Positions 8,524 to 17,153 are shown, counted from the stretch's first letter. The stretch is 64,000 nucleotides of DNA from Hydrogenothermaceae bacterium (GCA_026418535.1 JAOABC010000004.1:124001-188000), one strand, 5' to 3'. Made by a program: numbers and translations. Notes: generated from the sequence alone by a model not told the origin.

Positions 8524-9876
8524 TTGCTAAGAAAGATAAAGAGGGTTTTAGTAGCCAACAGAGGAGAGATAGCAGTAAGAGCTATAAGAGCTGTCAGAGA
8601 GTTAGGAGGAGAGTCTGTAGCTGTGTTTTCTGAAGGGGACAAAAATTCTATCCACAAGGATTTAGCAGACTTTTCTGTATGTATAGGTCCTGCACCTTCA
8701 TCTAAAAGTTATCTGAGTATCCCCTCTATTCTGTCTGCTATAGACCTCACAAACGCAGATGCAGTCTACCCCGGATATGGCTTTTTAGCAGAAAATTCCC
8801 ATTTTGCCAGTATATGTGAGAGGTCTAATATAAAGTTCATAGGACCATCCTCGAAAACTCTATCATTAACCGGAGATAAGGCAGCAGCAAGACAGGCTGC
8901 TATAGAGGCACAGGTTCCTATTATATCCGGAAGTCCTCCGGTAGAGGATGTAAAAGAAGCTTTAGAGTTTGCTTCTAAGATAGGTTACCCAGTCCTCCTG
9001 AAGGCTGCAGCTGGAGGAGGTGGCAGGGGAATGAGAGTTGCCCATAACGAACAGGAGATGGTCAGATTACTACCTGTTGCCCAAAGGGAGGCAGAGGCAT
9101 CATTTGGAGACAAGAGGGTGTATATAGAGAAATACATACTAAACCCAAAGCATATAGAAATTCAGATTCTAGCCGATGAATACGGAAATGTGATATATGT
9201 GTCAGATAGAGAGTGTTCTATCCAGCGGAGACACCAAAAGCTTTTAGAAGAGGCTCCCTCACCCTTTATAACTGAAGAAGTAAGGAAAAAGATGGGAGAG
9301 GCTGCCGTTAGATTTGCAAAGCATGTTGGTTTTACAGGGGCAGGGACTGTTGAGTTTTTAGTAGATAAGGATATGAACTTCTACTTCATAGAGATGAACG
9401 GAAGGATACAAGTAGAGCATCCAGTGAGTGAGATGATAACTGGCGTAGACTTGGTCTCATGGCAACTGAGAATAGCTGATGGACAAAAGCTCGGTATACG
9501 GCAGTCAGATATAACAGTAGATGGACACGCCATAGAGTTTAGGATAAACGTAGAAGACCCAGAAACGTTCGCTCCATCTCCAGGGACTATAACAAAACTC
9601 TTCCTACCAGGTGGATATGGTGTGAGAGTGGATACTCATATATACCAGGGTTACACGATACCTCCTTTCTACGACTCCCTCATAGCTAAACTGATAGTAT
9701 GGGGAAAGACGAGGGAAGAAGCTATAGAGAGAGGAAAGAGAGCCCTTAAAGAGTTTATAGTAGAGGGAGTAAAGACCACTATTCCATTCCATCTTAGAAC
9801 ATTGGAGCATCCTCAGTTCCTCAGTAGAAAGTACGACACATCTCTCGTAGACAAGGAGTTTCTGAAAACCAGATGA
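8524..9876 (+). CDS. accC: Biotin carboxylase (AccC / pyruvate carboxylase subunit A type)
   Basis: A 450-residue ATP-grasp biotin carboxylase that carboxylates the biotin of a carrier protein using bicarbonate and ATP. It shows VLVANRGEIAVRAIRA, YPGYGFLAEN, the glycine-rich ATP loop KAAAGGGGRGMR, ECSIQRRHQK, and IEMNGRIQVEHPVSEM followed by AIEFRINVED. The catalytic Glu, Asn and Arg of the EMNxRIQ motif are kept; the usual Thr is Gly. It could serve acetyl-CoA carboxylase (accB at 39474) or the carboxyltransferase at 1-142. It starts at a TTG after AAAGGAG and overlaps the next gene by four bases (ATGA). Confidence 0.93.
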   Translation: MLRKIKRVLVANRGEIAVRAIRAVRELGGESVAVFSEGDKNSIHKDLADFSVCIGPAPSSKSYLSIPSILSAIDLTNADAVYPGYGFLAENSHFASICERSNIKFIGPSSKTLSLTGDKAAARQAAIEAQVPIISGSPPVEDVKEALEFASKIGYPVLLKAAAGGGGRGMRVAHNEQEMVRLLPVAQREAEASFGDKRVYIEKYILNPKHIEIQILADEYGNVIYVSDRECSIQRRHQKLLEEAPSPFITEEVRKKMGEAAVRFAKHVGFTGAGTVEFLVDKDMNFYFIEMNGRIQVEHPVSEMITGVDLVSWQLRIADGQKLGIRQSDITVDGHAIEFRINVEDPETFAPSPGTITKLFLPGGYGVRVDTHIYQGYTIPPFYDSLIAKLIVWGKTREEAIERGKRALKEFIVEGVKTTIPFHLRTLEHPQFLSRKYDTSLVDKEFLKTR

Positions 9877-10508
9877 GGGTAAAAAAAGTAACCGTTGGAT
9901 TTATACAGGAGAACTGCTACATCATCTATGATGAGGAAAGTAAAGATGCGGTAATTGTAGACCCTGGAGCAGAAGGTGATGAGATCTTAGAAGCCTTAAA
10001 TGGCCTGAACTTAAGAGCGATCCTTGGGACCCATGGTCATATAGACCACGTGGGCCAGGTTGGATATATAAAGTCTCTCTTCAAAGTACCTTTTTACCTG
10101 AGCAATAGAGATAAGTTCTTACTAAAAGAGGAACTCTTTCCATCCTTTTCTAAGGCTCTCGGAACATATCCATGTCCTGAACCAGATTACGATTTAGATG
10201 GTATAGACAGGATTCAGGTCGGTAGTATACACCTTCAGGTTATAAAGACTCCCGGTCACACTCCTGGAGGTGTATCCTTCTACAGCAAAGAGGATAACTT
10301 TGTGTTAGTGGGAGATACACTGTTCAGTGGAAGTATAGGAAGGACAGATCTTCCAGGTGGAGACCCTTTCCAGCTGAGCCAGTCTCTAAAAAGACTGATG
10401 GAACTTCCGGATGATACTATAGTCTACTCAGGCCATGGTCCAAACAGTAGGATAGATAAAGAAAGGTTGACAAATCCATTTATAACTGGCAGGTTTCAGA
10501 TAAGATGA
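9873..10508 (+). CDS. Metallo-beta-lactamase-fold hydrolase, glyoxalase II-like
   Basis: A 211-residue single-domain MBL-fold protein. The metal ligands are visible in order: THGHIDH (HxHxDH) near residue 55, PGHTPGGV near 127, GDTLFSGSIGR near 147 and SGHGPNSR near 190. This arrangement is that of the YcbL/glyoxalase II-like hydrolases that cleave thioesters such as S-lactoylglutathione, but the C-terminal glutathione-binding domain of true GloB is missing, so the substrate is unknown. It overlaps accC and nfo by four bases at each end, so the three are co-transcribed. Confidence 0.88.
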   Translation: MRVKKVTVGFIQENCYIIYDEESKDAVIVDPGAEGDEILEALNGLNLRAILGTHGHIDHVGQVGYIKSLFKVPFYLSNRDKFLLKEELFPSFSKALGTYPCPEPDYDLDGIDRIQVGSIHLQVIKTPGHTPGGVSFYSKEDNFVLVGDTLFSGSIGRTDLPGGDPFQLSQSLKRLMELPDDTIVYSGHGPNSRIDKERLTNPFITGRFQIR

Positions 10509-11347
10509 TAAATATAGGGACTCATGTATCCTCCTCTAAATCTCTAGACCTTGTATTTGACAGGGGAAGAGAGGTTAGAGCTCAATCTATCCAGTTCTTT
10601 TTACGTTCTCCAAGAAGCTGGACATCTGTAGAGAGAAAGGAAGAAGAAAAAGAACTCTTTGTAAAGAAATCTAGGACTTACAACATCTCTCCGAAAGTGG
10701 CCCATGCTTCATACCTGTATAACCTTGCATCTCCCGATGAAAACCTGTTTAACAAGTCATTAAATGGGGTTATCCAGGATTTAAAACTCTGTGAGGAGAT
10801 TGGAATAGACTACTACGTAATCCACGCCGGAAAAACAAAAGGGGAAAGTAAAGAAAGTGGTGTAGAGAGGATAAAGAAAGCCTTTGAGAAAATTTTTAGG
10901 GATATTCCCTTAAAGAGATGTTGTTTCCTGGTAGAAACACTTGCAGGACAGAGAGGAGAGGTAGGGGAGAGTATACACGAAATAAAACAGCTTATAGAAC
11001 CTTTTGAGGGTGTAAACATAGGTGTATGTATAGACACTGCTCATCTCTTTGCATCTGGATACAGGATAGATAGAGAGAATGGATTGTTAGAGTACAAAGA
11101 AGTGTTTGATAACCTGATAGGCTTGGAAAAGATAAAGTTAATACACTGTAACGACTCGAAGGTTCCTTTTGGTTCAAAGAAAGACAGACATGAGCATATA
11201 GGGAAGGGTTTTATAAGGTTAGAAGGCTTTAGAGTTATAGTAAATGATAAACTTTTCCGAACACTTCCTTTTATACTTGAAACTCCAAAGGAAGGAAATA
11301 TGGATATAATAAATATACAGAAATTAAGAGAGTTAGAGCACCCGTAG
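10505..11347 (+). CDS. nfo: Endonuclease IV (AP endonuclease)
   Basis: A 280-residue TIM-barrel AP endonuclease that cuts 5' of abasic sites during base-excision repair. Family features are NIGTHVSSSKSL at the start, YYVIHAGKTKG, the metal-site Glu in FLVETLAGQRGEVG, GVCIDTAHLFASGY, LIHCNDSKVPFGSKKDRHEHIGKG and the C-terminal FILETPKE. The trinuclear zinc ligands (His, Glu, Asp) are in place. The last ten bases, including the whole TAG stop, are also the first ten bases of a tRNA-Arg gene on the same strand, so mature tRNA processing must destroy the mRNA 3' end. Confidence 0.95.
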   Translation: MINIGTHVSSSKSLDLVFDRGREVRAQSIQFFLRSPRSWTSVERKEEEKELFVKKSRTYNISPKVAHASYLYNLASPDENLFNKSLNGVIQDLKLCEEIGIDYYVIHAGKTKGESKESGVERIKKAFEKIFRDIPLKRCCFLVETLAGQRGEVGESIHEIKQLIEPFEGVNIGVCIDTAHLFASGYRIDRENGLLEYKEVFDNLIGLEKIKLIHCNDSKVPFGSKKDRHEHIGKGFIRLEGFRVIVNDKLFRTLPFILETPKEGNMDIINIQKLRELEHP

Positions 11348-11411
11348 CTCAGCTGGATAGAGCATCGGTTTCCGGGGCTGAAGGTCGCAGGTTCGAATCC
11401 TGCCGGGTGCA
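11338..11411 (+). tRNA. tRNA-Arg (anticodon CCG)
   Basis: A 74-base tRNA folded by hand: acceptor GCACCCG/CGGGTGC (7 perfect pairs), D arm GCTC/GAGC, anticodon stem TCGGT/GCTGA with loop TTCCGGG (anticodon CCG at 34-36, reading CGG), variable loop AGGTC, T stem GCAGG/CCTGC with loop TTCGAAT, and discriminator A. No CCA is encoded. It overlaps the nfo coding sequence by ten bases; bases 8-10 of the tRNA (TAG) are the nfo stop codon. The T-rich sequence immediately downstream overlaps the end of a convergent gene and may help end transcription. Confidence 0.95.
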
Positions 11412-11412
11412 T

Positions 11413-11853
11413 TTATTTTACATTTTTTCTTAGACTGTTTTGAAGGAAGCTTTCTAAACTCTTCTCTGTTATACTTCCGTATATAACTTCCAACTTTTTT
11501 CCGGAGGGAGAGATAATATAGGTTGTTGGGGTTCCCATAGTTGGAAACAGAACATTATTCTTTGAATTGTTTGCATATATAGGGAATTCAGGATCTTTAA
11601 AGTTGTTCTCTTTTCCATCTAGAGAAAAAGTATAAAGAATAAAACGACCCCTGAACTCTTGTTTAGATAGAACCTTCTTGAATACCGGTATCTCCGCCAT
11701 ACAGTGTCCACAGGAGTAGGATATGAAATTTAGGATTAAAATCTTATCCTTTGGAAGGGGTATCTCTCTACCACTTTTGTCAAAGAGCTTAACTTCTCCG
11801 AAAGAGGTCTTAAATAGTGTTATGATGGACAGAATAAGTATGATAGTCTTCAT
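11413..11853 (-). CDS. Periplasmic thioredoxin-like protein (TlpA/ResA type)
   Basis: A 146-residue protein with an N-terminal signal sequence (MKTIILILSIITLFKTSFG) and a thioredoxin fold. The redox motif is CGHC, in NFISYSCGHCMAEIPVFKK, and the cis-proline segment is MGTPTTYIIS. Proteins of this type reduce disulfides in the periplasm, for instance in apocytochrome c maturation, which would fit the resB gene elsewhere in the window, but the target is inferred. It overlaps the upstream gene by four bases (ATGA) and ends one base from the convergent tRNA. Confidence 0.85.
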   Translation of the reverse strand: MKTIILILSIITLFKTSFGEVKLFDKSGREIPLPKDKILILNFISYSCGHCMAEIPVFKKVLSKQEFRGRFILYTFSLDGKENNFKDPEFPIYANNSKNNVLFPTMGTPTTYIISPSGKKLEVIYGSITEKSLESFLQNSLRKNVK

Positions 11854-12254
11854 AACTTCTGCTGGACTCTAATAACTTTACCCAGTAAGTTTAGTTGAGA
11901 GAAGTCTTCCAGTCTGACCTTAGTTTTTTTCTTCCTTTGACCATCTGTAAGGATGATATAACCATCTTTCCTCTCTACTAACCGAAACAACCCCCACTTT
12001 CCTCTCTCCCTAAAGATAATGATATCATCCATCTCAAGGGACAGAGGAGGAGCTTTTCCGATGAGGACCCAGAGGTTCTTTAAATTAACCCAAAAAGCAT
12101 TCTCTTCGCAAGAGTCTATAGCTTCTACGATAGGAAGGGGTGTTGGAATATCTTCTCTCTGTAAGAGCTCACCTGTTTTCTCATCCACAGTGAAGGATCT
12201 CAGAGAGACCGTTTCCAAACTATCAGGCAAGCTTTTTTGTAGGTATTGTCGCAT
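11850..12254 (-). CDS. Unknown protein, possibly with a LexA/S24-like beta fold
   Basis: A 134-residue cytoplasmic protein without recognised catalytic motifs. The C-terminal half (DDIIIFRERGKWGLFRLVER, then ILTDGQ and LLGKVIRVQQ) has the strand pattern of S24/LexA-type peptidase domains, in which a conserved Ser-Lys pair performs autocleavage. Neither residue is evident here, so if the fold is right it is probably inactive; this is inference from pattern only. The ATG at 12254 overlaps the previous gene by 32 bases in another frame; a downstream TTG is an alternative start. It lies in the purS-purQ operon. Confidence 0.6.
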   Translation of the reverse strand: MRQYLQKSLPDSLETVSLRSFTVDEKTGELLQREDIPTPLPIVEAIDSCEENAFWVNLKNLWVLIGKAPPLSLEMDDIIIFRERGKWGLFRLVERKDGYIILTDGQRKKKTKVRLEDFSQLNLLGKVIRVQQKL

Positions 12255-12471
12255 TCCTTGTTTGTTCTTTAAGTATATTTATAGACTGAGCTACCATAAA
12301 GAAGGCATGTTCTAAATTTATCAGAGCTGCTTGAAAATCTTTGTCCTCTGTCTGAAACCTAAGCTGTCTCACTTCTCTAGAAAGCTCATCAGTTGATGTG
12401 CCAAGCTCGTAAGCTAAAGTGAAAACTTTGGCTACTAAATGCTCTAGTTTAGCTCTTTCTTCTTTTGTCAT
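12223..12471 (-). CDS. Small helical protein of unknown function
   Basis: An 82-residue, almost wholly alpha-helical protein rich in Glu, Lys and Leu (MTKEERAKLEHLVAKVFTLA). No family is recognised. The ATG at 12469-12471 lies one base after the purQ stop codon, which argues for this start rather than one inside purQ. It could be a small partner or regulator of the purine genes, but nothing in the sequence says so directly. Confidence 0.6.
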   Translation of the reverse strand: MTKEERAKLEHLVAKVFTLAYELGTSTDELSREVRQLRFQTEDKDFQAALINLEHAFFMVAQSINILKEQTRNATIPTKKLA

Positions 12472-12472
12472 A

Positions 12473-13159
12473 TTAAGCCTCTCGTAGTATTGATTGAAGG
12501 AAGAGCAGACCATCAAAACTTCCCAGTATAGGTTCACAAGCTCTCTCTGGATGTGGCATTAGGCCGAAGACGTTCTTTCCCTTATTACACACTCCAGCTA
12601 TATTTGATACAGAGCCGTTTGGGTTAGCCTTGTAGGATACGTTCCCTTCCATATCACAGTATCTTAAGATTATCTGTCCGTTTTCTTCCATTTCCTTAAG
12701 AGTTTCTTCATCCACAAAGTAGTTTCCATCATGATGGGCTATAGGCATAATCACAACTTGACCAGGAGAAAATTTCCTTGTAAACACTGTTTGATTGTTC
12801 TCAACCCTCAAAAACTGATGTTTACAGACAAATTTCCCGTGGTTGTTGGGAAGAAGTGCTCCTGGAAGAAGGTGAGCTTCTGTCAGTATCTGAAATCCGT
12901 TACATATACCTACAACAAACTTTCCTTTTTCTGCAAAATTCCTTAGAGCCCAAGTAAGAGGAGTGTGGGAAGCTATAGCACCCGGTCTTAGATAGTCTCC
13001 GAAGGAGAACCCTCCAGGAACGACAATACAGTCATACTTAGATAAGTCTGTTTGACGGTAATCCACAAACTCAACTTCCTTCTTTAGTATATCCCTTATG
13101 ACGTAGTAAGTATCGTAATCACAGTTTGAACCTGGGTATACTGCAACACCGAACCTCAA
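12473..13159 (-). CDS. purQ: Phosphoribosylformylglycinamidine synthase, glutaminase subunit PurQ
   Basis: A class I glutamine amidotransferase of 228 residues that supplies ammonia to PurL in step four of purine synthesis. It has FGVAVYPGSNCDYD at the start, the oxyanion region VPGGFSFGDYLRPGA, the catalytic Cys in VGICNGFQIL, and the His-Glu pair in GLMPHPER. The start is a TTG at 13159, one base after the purS stop and six bases after GGAGG; this gives the canonical N-terminus. A TTG 21 bases upstream inside purS is less likely. PurL is not in the window. Confidence 0.95.
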   Translation of the reverse strand: MRFGVAVYPGSNCDYDTYYVIRDILKKEVEFVDYRQTDLSKYDCIVVPGGFSFGDYLRPGAIASHTPLTWALRNFAEKGKFVVGICNGFQILTEAHLLPGALLPNNHGKFVCKHQFLRVENNQTVFTRKFSPGQVVIMPIAHHDGNYFVDEETLKEMEENGQIILRYCDMEGNVSYKANPNGSVSNIAGVCNKGKNVFGLMPHPERACEPILGSFDGLLFLQSILREA

Positions 13160-13160
13160 A

Positions 13161-13406
13161 TCACCCCTCCACAATCTCAAACTCGTAGTCTTCTATAAGG
13201 TCATTTACGAGAGCTTTCTTTGCCATATCCACAGCCATCTCTCTAGCCTTGTCCCTGTCTGTCTCTTCTATGTGAACCTCTACATATCTACCTACAAAAA
13301 CTTTGTTTGTGCTTTCAAAACCAAGGGATTTTAAACTCTCTGCCACAGCTCTTCCCTGAGGATCTAAAACACCTTTTCTTGGTTTTATGAAGAACTTTAT
13401 AATCAT
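13161..13406 (-). CDS. purS: Phosphoribosylformylglycinamidine synthase subunit PurS
   Basis: An 81-residue PurS, the small subunit that bridges PurQ and PurL in the three-part FGAM synthase of many bacteria. It matches the family in length and pattern: KPRKGVLDPQGRAVAESLKSLGF, the VGRYVEVHIEE strand, and a C-terminal IEDYEFEIVE. It is the first gene of a minus-strand group that continues with purQ and three further genes. Its start faces the GGDEF-EAL gene across a 60-base divergent spacer. Confidence 0.95.
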   Translation of the reverse strand: MIIKFFIKPRKGVLDPQGRAVAESLKSLGFESTNKVFVGRYVEVHIEETDRDKAREMAVDMAKKALVNDLIEDYEFEIVEG

Positions 13407-13466
13407 AGATTTGCTCCTGAGCTGAAAGTTTAAAAAATTATATCACAGTATGATAGAATAGAATCT

Positions 13467-14732
13467 ATGATATTCATCGAGAAAATATTTAAGAAAAACA
13501 GAGAGCGAATAGACAGAAAGTATATAGACCCCCTAACTGGGGTCTACTCTAAGGAGTATTTACCAGTTTTAGAGAAGGAGTTTCTAAATATTAAGTGCTC
13601 TATAATCCTCTTAGATATAGACAATTTAGACAGTATAAACAGATATTACGGCAAAGAGATAGGAGACCTGCTCCTATCTGAGGTAGTCAAAATAATAAAG
13701 ACATCTCTAAGAGAAGAGGATATAATCGTCAGGATCGGCGGAGATGAATTTTTAATACTACTCAAAAAAGAAGGAGCTGATAAAAACTTTTCTTATGGTA
13801 TTGGAGAGAGAATAATCCAGAAGATAGGGATGGCAAACTTCAACCTTGGAAATCAGAAGATAAAGCTAACAGCCTCAGCTGGAATATACTTAGAACCTGA
13901 TAAGGAGCTAACTCTAAACAAAGCTATAGAGAAAACAGACAAAGCTCTCCTACTGGCAAAGCAGAAAGGTAAAAATAGGATAGAGATATACAGGGACAGC
14001 CTTCTAGAAGTCATAAACAAGAGATTGATCGACATAAAGGATGCTATAGCTGACAACAGGATCGTCTGTTTCTACCAACCTATATTTGAGATAGAAAGCA
14101 CGAAAACCGTGAAGTTTGAGAGTTTAGTCCGGATGGTCACGAAGGACAGAAAAATAGTCTCTCCAGGCATGTTCTTGAGCCAGATAATCAACACTACTGT
14201 ATACAAAGATTTAACCAAGAGAGTAATTAACTACAACATTAGCATAATCAAACAGAAAAAGATAAATGTGAGTGTAAATTTCTTACCATCGGATATGGTG
14301 GACAAGGAGTTTATAAACCTTCTTCTAAGTATAGAAAAACCTGTAAGGGAGAAGATAACTATCGAACTACTGGAGTCTGAGAATGTTGGGAGTTACAATA
14401 TACTTAGAGATAACATCTCATCTCTAAGGGATGCAGGATACAAGATAGCCTTGGATGACTTTGGTAGTGGTTTTTCAAATCTGATGCATGTAGTAGAGCT
14501 TAAGTTTGACTATCTGAAGATAGATGGAAATATAATAAGAAAGATAGACAAAGACCATGTCTCTTATGCTGTGGTAAAGGCTATAAAAGCCTTCGCTTCT
14601 GAGATTGAGACAGAGACAGTAGCTGAGTTCATCTATTCTAAAGAGATATTTGAAAAGGTAAGAGAGGTCGGGATAAAGTATGGTCAGGGTAACTACTTCA
14701 AGGAAGCTATACCTGCAAGTTTAATAAAATGA
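13467..14732 (+). CDS. GGDEF-EAL cyclic-di-GMP enzyme
   Basis: A 421-residue soluble protein with a diguanylate cyclase domain (about residues 15-170) and an EAL phosphodiesterase domain (about 185-420), and no visible sensor or membrane domain. The cyclase motif IGGDEF is intact and is preceded by REED, a canonical RxxD product-inhibition site. The EAL signature reads ESL (FESLVRM); other EAL catalytic features remain: Asn in VNFLPS, the DDFGSG segment, Lys in LKIDG and Gln in GQGNYF. Both activities are plausible. There is no clear ribosome site and a TATGAT hexamer lies just upstream, so the leader is very short. The end overlaps hldA by 26 bases. Confidence 0.9.
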   Translation: MIFIEKIFKKNRERIDRKYIDPLTGVYSKEYLPVLEKEFLNIKCSIILLDIDNLDSINRYYGKEIGDLLLSEVVKIIKTSLREEDIIVRIGGDEFLILLKKEGADKNFSYGIGERIIQKIGMANFNLGNQKIKLTASAGIYLEPDKELTLNKAIEKTDKALLLAKQKGKNRIEIYRDSLLEVINKRLIDIKDAIADNRIVCFYQPIFEIESTKTVKFESLVRMVTKDRKIVSPGMFLSQIINTTVYKDLTKRVINYNISIIKQKKINVSVNFLPSDMVDKEFINLLLSIEKPVREKITIELLESENVGSYNILRDNISSLRDAGYKIALDDFGSGFSNLMHVVELKFDYLKIDGNIIRKIDKDHVSYAVVKAIKAFASEIETETVAEFIYSKEIFEKVREVGIKYGQGNYFKEAIPASLIK

Positions 14733-15675
14733 TCTCCTTAAGAGTATCCGGATAGACAACCGCCGTTCCTATCTCCCCTACAACGTATCCACCTGCATAA
14801 TTTGCCAAAATTGCTGACTCTTCCCAGGTCCCACCAGACAGCCTTACTGTGGCTAACACAGATATAACTGTATCCCCAGCTCCGGTCACATCATAGACCT
14901 TCCTCGCTCTAGCTGGGATTTTCTTCACTCTATCCCCATCAAAAAGAGCCATTCCTTCCGGTCCAAGGGTTATGAGTAGTTTGTCAAGGGATAGGTCCTC
15001 CATTATCCTCTTACCCACAAACTCTATACTTTCTTCCGGAGAGGCTTTCACACACTCGTAGGCCTCTTTTCTGTTTGGAGTCATGATGGTGATACCTTTA
15101 TAGAGGTGGTAGTTTTTTGGTTTTGGGTCTACAAAAACAGGTTTTCCAGAAAACACACAAGCCTGAACTATCTCTTGAGATACCACCCCCTTACCATAGT
15201 CCGAAATTATAAAACCTTCTACCTCTTCAGAGATATCCCTAATCTTGGATAATATCTTCCTAACTATCTCCGGGGATAATTTCTCTTTAGATTCTCTATC
15301 TATTCTCAAAAGCTGTTGGCTTACAGCTATAATCCTCGTTTTTTCCGTCGTAGGCCTACTATCATCTTCAACAAAAGCAGGGACGATACTTTTCTCCTCT
15401 ACCAAACCTCTAATGAGTTTACCATTTTCATCCTTCCCAATTACACCCAATAGGACTGTTTTAACTCCGAGAGCAGAGAGATTCCAGGCAACATTTGACG
15501 CACCACCAAGGTTATAACTTTCTTTCTTCACATCTACTACTGGAACTGGAGCCTCTGGAGATATCCTATCAACACTTCCCCAGAGATACTTATCCAGTAT
15601 CAGATCTCCAATGACAGCTATCTTTCTTTCCCTAAAAACGGATATGATACTGTTTAATCTTTCTACAGCTAGCAA
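14707..15675 (-). CDS. hldA: D-glycero-beta-D-manno-heptose-7-phosphate kinase
   Basis: A 322-residue PfkB-type sugar kinase matching the kinase half of HldE/RfaE, which phosphorylates heptose 7-phosphate at C1 for the LPS inner core. Seen are VIGDLILDKYLWG at the start, NLGGASNVAWN, the ISDYGKG segment, and the DVTGAGDTV anion-hole motif with the catalytic Asp. The nucleotidyltransferase half of bifunctional HldE is absent, so a separate gene is expected elsewhere. The start is a TTG behind GAGG. The pathway's epimerase hldD is at 39937-40875. Confidence 0.88.
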   Translation of the reverse strand: MLAVERLNSIISVFRERKIAVIGDLILDKYLWGSVDRISPEAPVPVVDVKKESYNLGGASNVAWNLSALGVKTVLLGVIGKDENGKLIRGLVEEKSIVPAFVEDDSRPTTEKTRIIAVSQQLLRIDRESKEKLSPEIVRKILSKIRDISEEVEGFIISDYGKGVVSQEIVQACVFSGKPVFVDPKPKNYHLYKGITIMTPNRKEAYECVKASPEESIEFVGKRIMEDLSLDKLLITLGPEGMALFDGDRVKKIPARARKVYDVTGAGDTVISVLATVRLSGGTWEESAILANYAGGYVVGEIGTAVVYPDTLKEIILLNLQV

Positions 15676-15686
15676 GAGAATAACCT

Positions 15687-16718
15687 CTACGGAAATAACA
15701 AAGATATATCAGATAGATACATATCTTCTGAAATACCTGCCATAAGATTGAAGTTTTGAATAGCTTGAGTAGACGCACCCTTTCCTAAGTTATCTATAGC
15801 GGAACATACTACAGCAGCTCCTGTCCTTTCATCCTTATCCACATAAATATCGCAGTAGTTAGAACCTATCACACTCTTTATATGAGGTGGACTATCTAAA
15901 AGACGGATAAAAGGCTCTGTAGCATATTTGATCAAGTATAACTCTCTTAACTTTTCCCTATTCAAAGAAGTCTTAAAAGTGATCGTTGACAGCATGCCCC
16001 TGGATACGGGAATTATATGTGGAGTAAACCTTACGTACAGCTTCCTACCAGAAAACCTAAACACAACATCCTCTACCTCTGGTGTATGTCTGTGTTTTAT
16101 AAGATTATAAGGGTAAGCATCCGAGTAAGCTTCTGGATAATGAAAATGTTGTTTTGGTGTTCTTCCAGCTCCAGATATACCTGATAGGGAGTTTACGATC
16201 ACAGTCTCTTCTTCTAAAACTCCTTCCAATATTACTGGAAAAAGGCCAAGAAGAACCGATGTAGGGTAGCAACCAGGATTAGCTACTATACGAGCCCTCT
16301 TTATCTCCTCTCTGAAAACCTCCGGAAGCCCATAAACAGCTTTATCTAATACATCCGGGTATATATGTTCAAACCCGTAAAACTCCGGATACATCTGTTT
16401 ATCTTTTATCCTGTAAGCTCCAGATAGGTCAATCACTTTCTTACCTTTCTCCAACAAGACTTTCACAGTCTCTAGGGAAGCATCGTGGGGAAGGGCAAGG
16501 AAGTAATATTCAGCAACTTCTGTATCTAACTCTTTTTGGAATATCAGATCTTGATACTTGTTTTTTAGGAAAACTGGGAAGACTTCACTCAAGGTCTTCC
16601 CAGCAAACTGTCTTGATGTTATCTGAGATATATTAACCTCTCTATATAGAGAAAGAACTCTTAGGAGCTCGATACCAGTATAACCGGAAGCCCCTGCAAT
16701 GGCAACTGAGATAGACAT
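15687..16718 (-). CDS. argC: N-acetyl-gamma-glutamyl-phosphate reductase
   Basis: A 343-residue NADPH-dependent reductase of arginine synthesis that converts N-acetylglutamyl phosphate to the semialdehyde. It shows the Rossmann start VAIAGASGYTGIELLR, the catalytic Cys in VANPGCYPTS, SGISGAGRTP, and the conserved HTPEVE and FTPHIIPVSRGM segments. Length is as expected. It begins three bases after the rpsI stop, on the same strand, and is followed by hldA. Confidence 0.95.
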   Translation of the reverse strand: MSISVAIAGASGYTGIELLRVLSLYREVNISQITSRQFAGKTLSEVFPVFLKNKYQDLIFQKELDTEVAEYYFLALPHDASLETVKVLLEKGKKVIDLSGAYRIKDKQMYPEFYGFEHIYPDVLDKAVYGLPEVFREEIKRARIVANPGCYPTSVLLGLFPVILEGVLEEETVIVNSLSGISGAGRTPKQHFHYPEAYSDAYPYNLIKHRHTPEVEDVVFRFSGRKLYVRFTPHIIPVSRGMLSTITFKTSLNREKLRELYLIKYATEPFIRLLDSPPHIKSVIGSNYCDIYVDKDERTGAAVVCSAIDNLGKGASTQAIQNFNLMAGISEDMYLSDISLLFP

Positions 16719-16721
16719 AAC

Positions 16722-17153
16722 CTAACGTTTAGACCATCTGTACTTAGCTCTAGCACCCATCTGGTTATACTTCTTCCTTTCTTTAGCCCTTGCATCTCTA
16801 GTCATCAGTTGAGCAGCCTTTAGGGAAGACCTAAACTCTGGCTTATAACTCTCTAAAGCTTTAGCGATACCGTACATAACCGCTTCAGCCTGAGCAGGTT
16901 TACCACTACCTTGCACTGTGGCATACACATCAAACTTCCCACTAGTGTTTGTAACTTCAAAGGGGTACTTTATCTTTGCTAACAAGATATCTCTCTCAAA
17001 GTAGTCTTTTGCATCCCACTCTTTACCAGAGGCACTTCTGACGAATATCCTACCTTGCCCTGGTAAAATCCAAACTCTTGCTATAGCTTCTTTCCTTCTT
17101 CCTGTTCCATACTTTGCCAAAGACGGGTCTATCTTTAGTGTTTTTTCAGCCAA
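16722..17153 (-). CDS. rpsI: 30S ribosomal protein S9
   Basis: A 143-residue S9 with the family core GTGRRKEAIARVWI near the N-terminus and the C-terminal basic tail ending KYRWSKR that contacts P-site tRNA. The start is TTG at 17153 behind AGGAGG, nine bases away. It follows rplM by 13 bases, the standard L13-S9 pair. Confidence 0.97.
   Translation of the reverse strand: MAEKTLKIDPSLAKYGTGRRKEAIARVWILPGQGRIFVRSASGKEWDAKDYFERDILLAKIKYPFEVTNTSGKFDVYATVQGSGKPAQAEAVMYGIAKALESYKPEFRSSLKAAQLMTRDARAKERKKYNQMGARAKYRWSKR

Noticed and set aside
9399-9420. EMNGRIQ in AccC as a sign of lost activity
   Set aside because: The catalytic Glu, Asn and Arg are kept; the Thr-to-Gly change is at a non-catalytic position.
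13160-13180. Upstream extension of purQ into purS
   Set aside because: The TTG at 13159 has a far better ribosome site and gives the family N-terminus.
14101-14140. ESL in place of EAL as proof of an inactive phosphodiesterase
   Set aside because: The catalytic Glu and the other metal and catalytic residues are present, so activity is likely kept.
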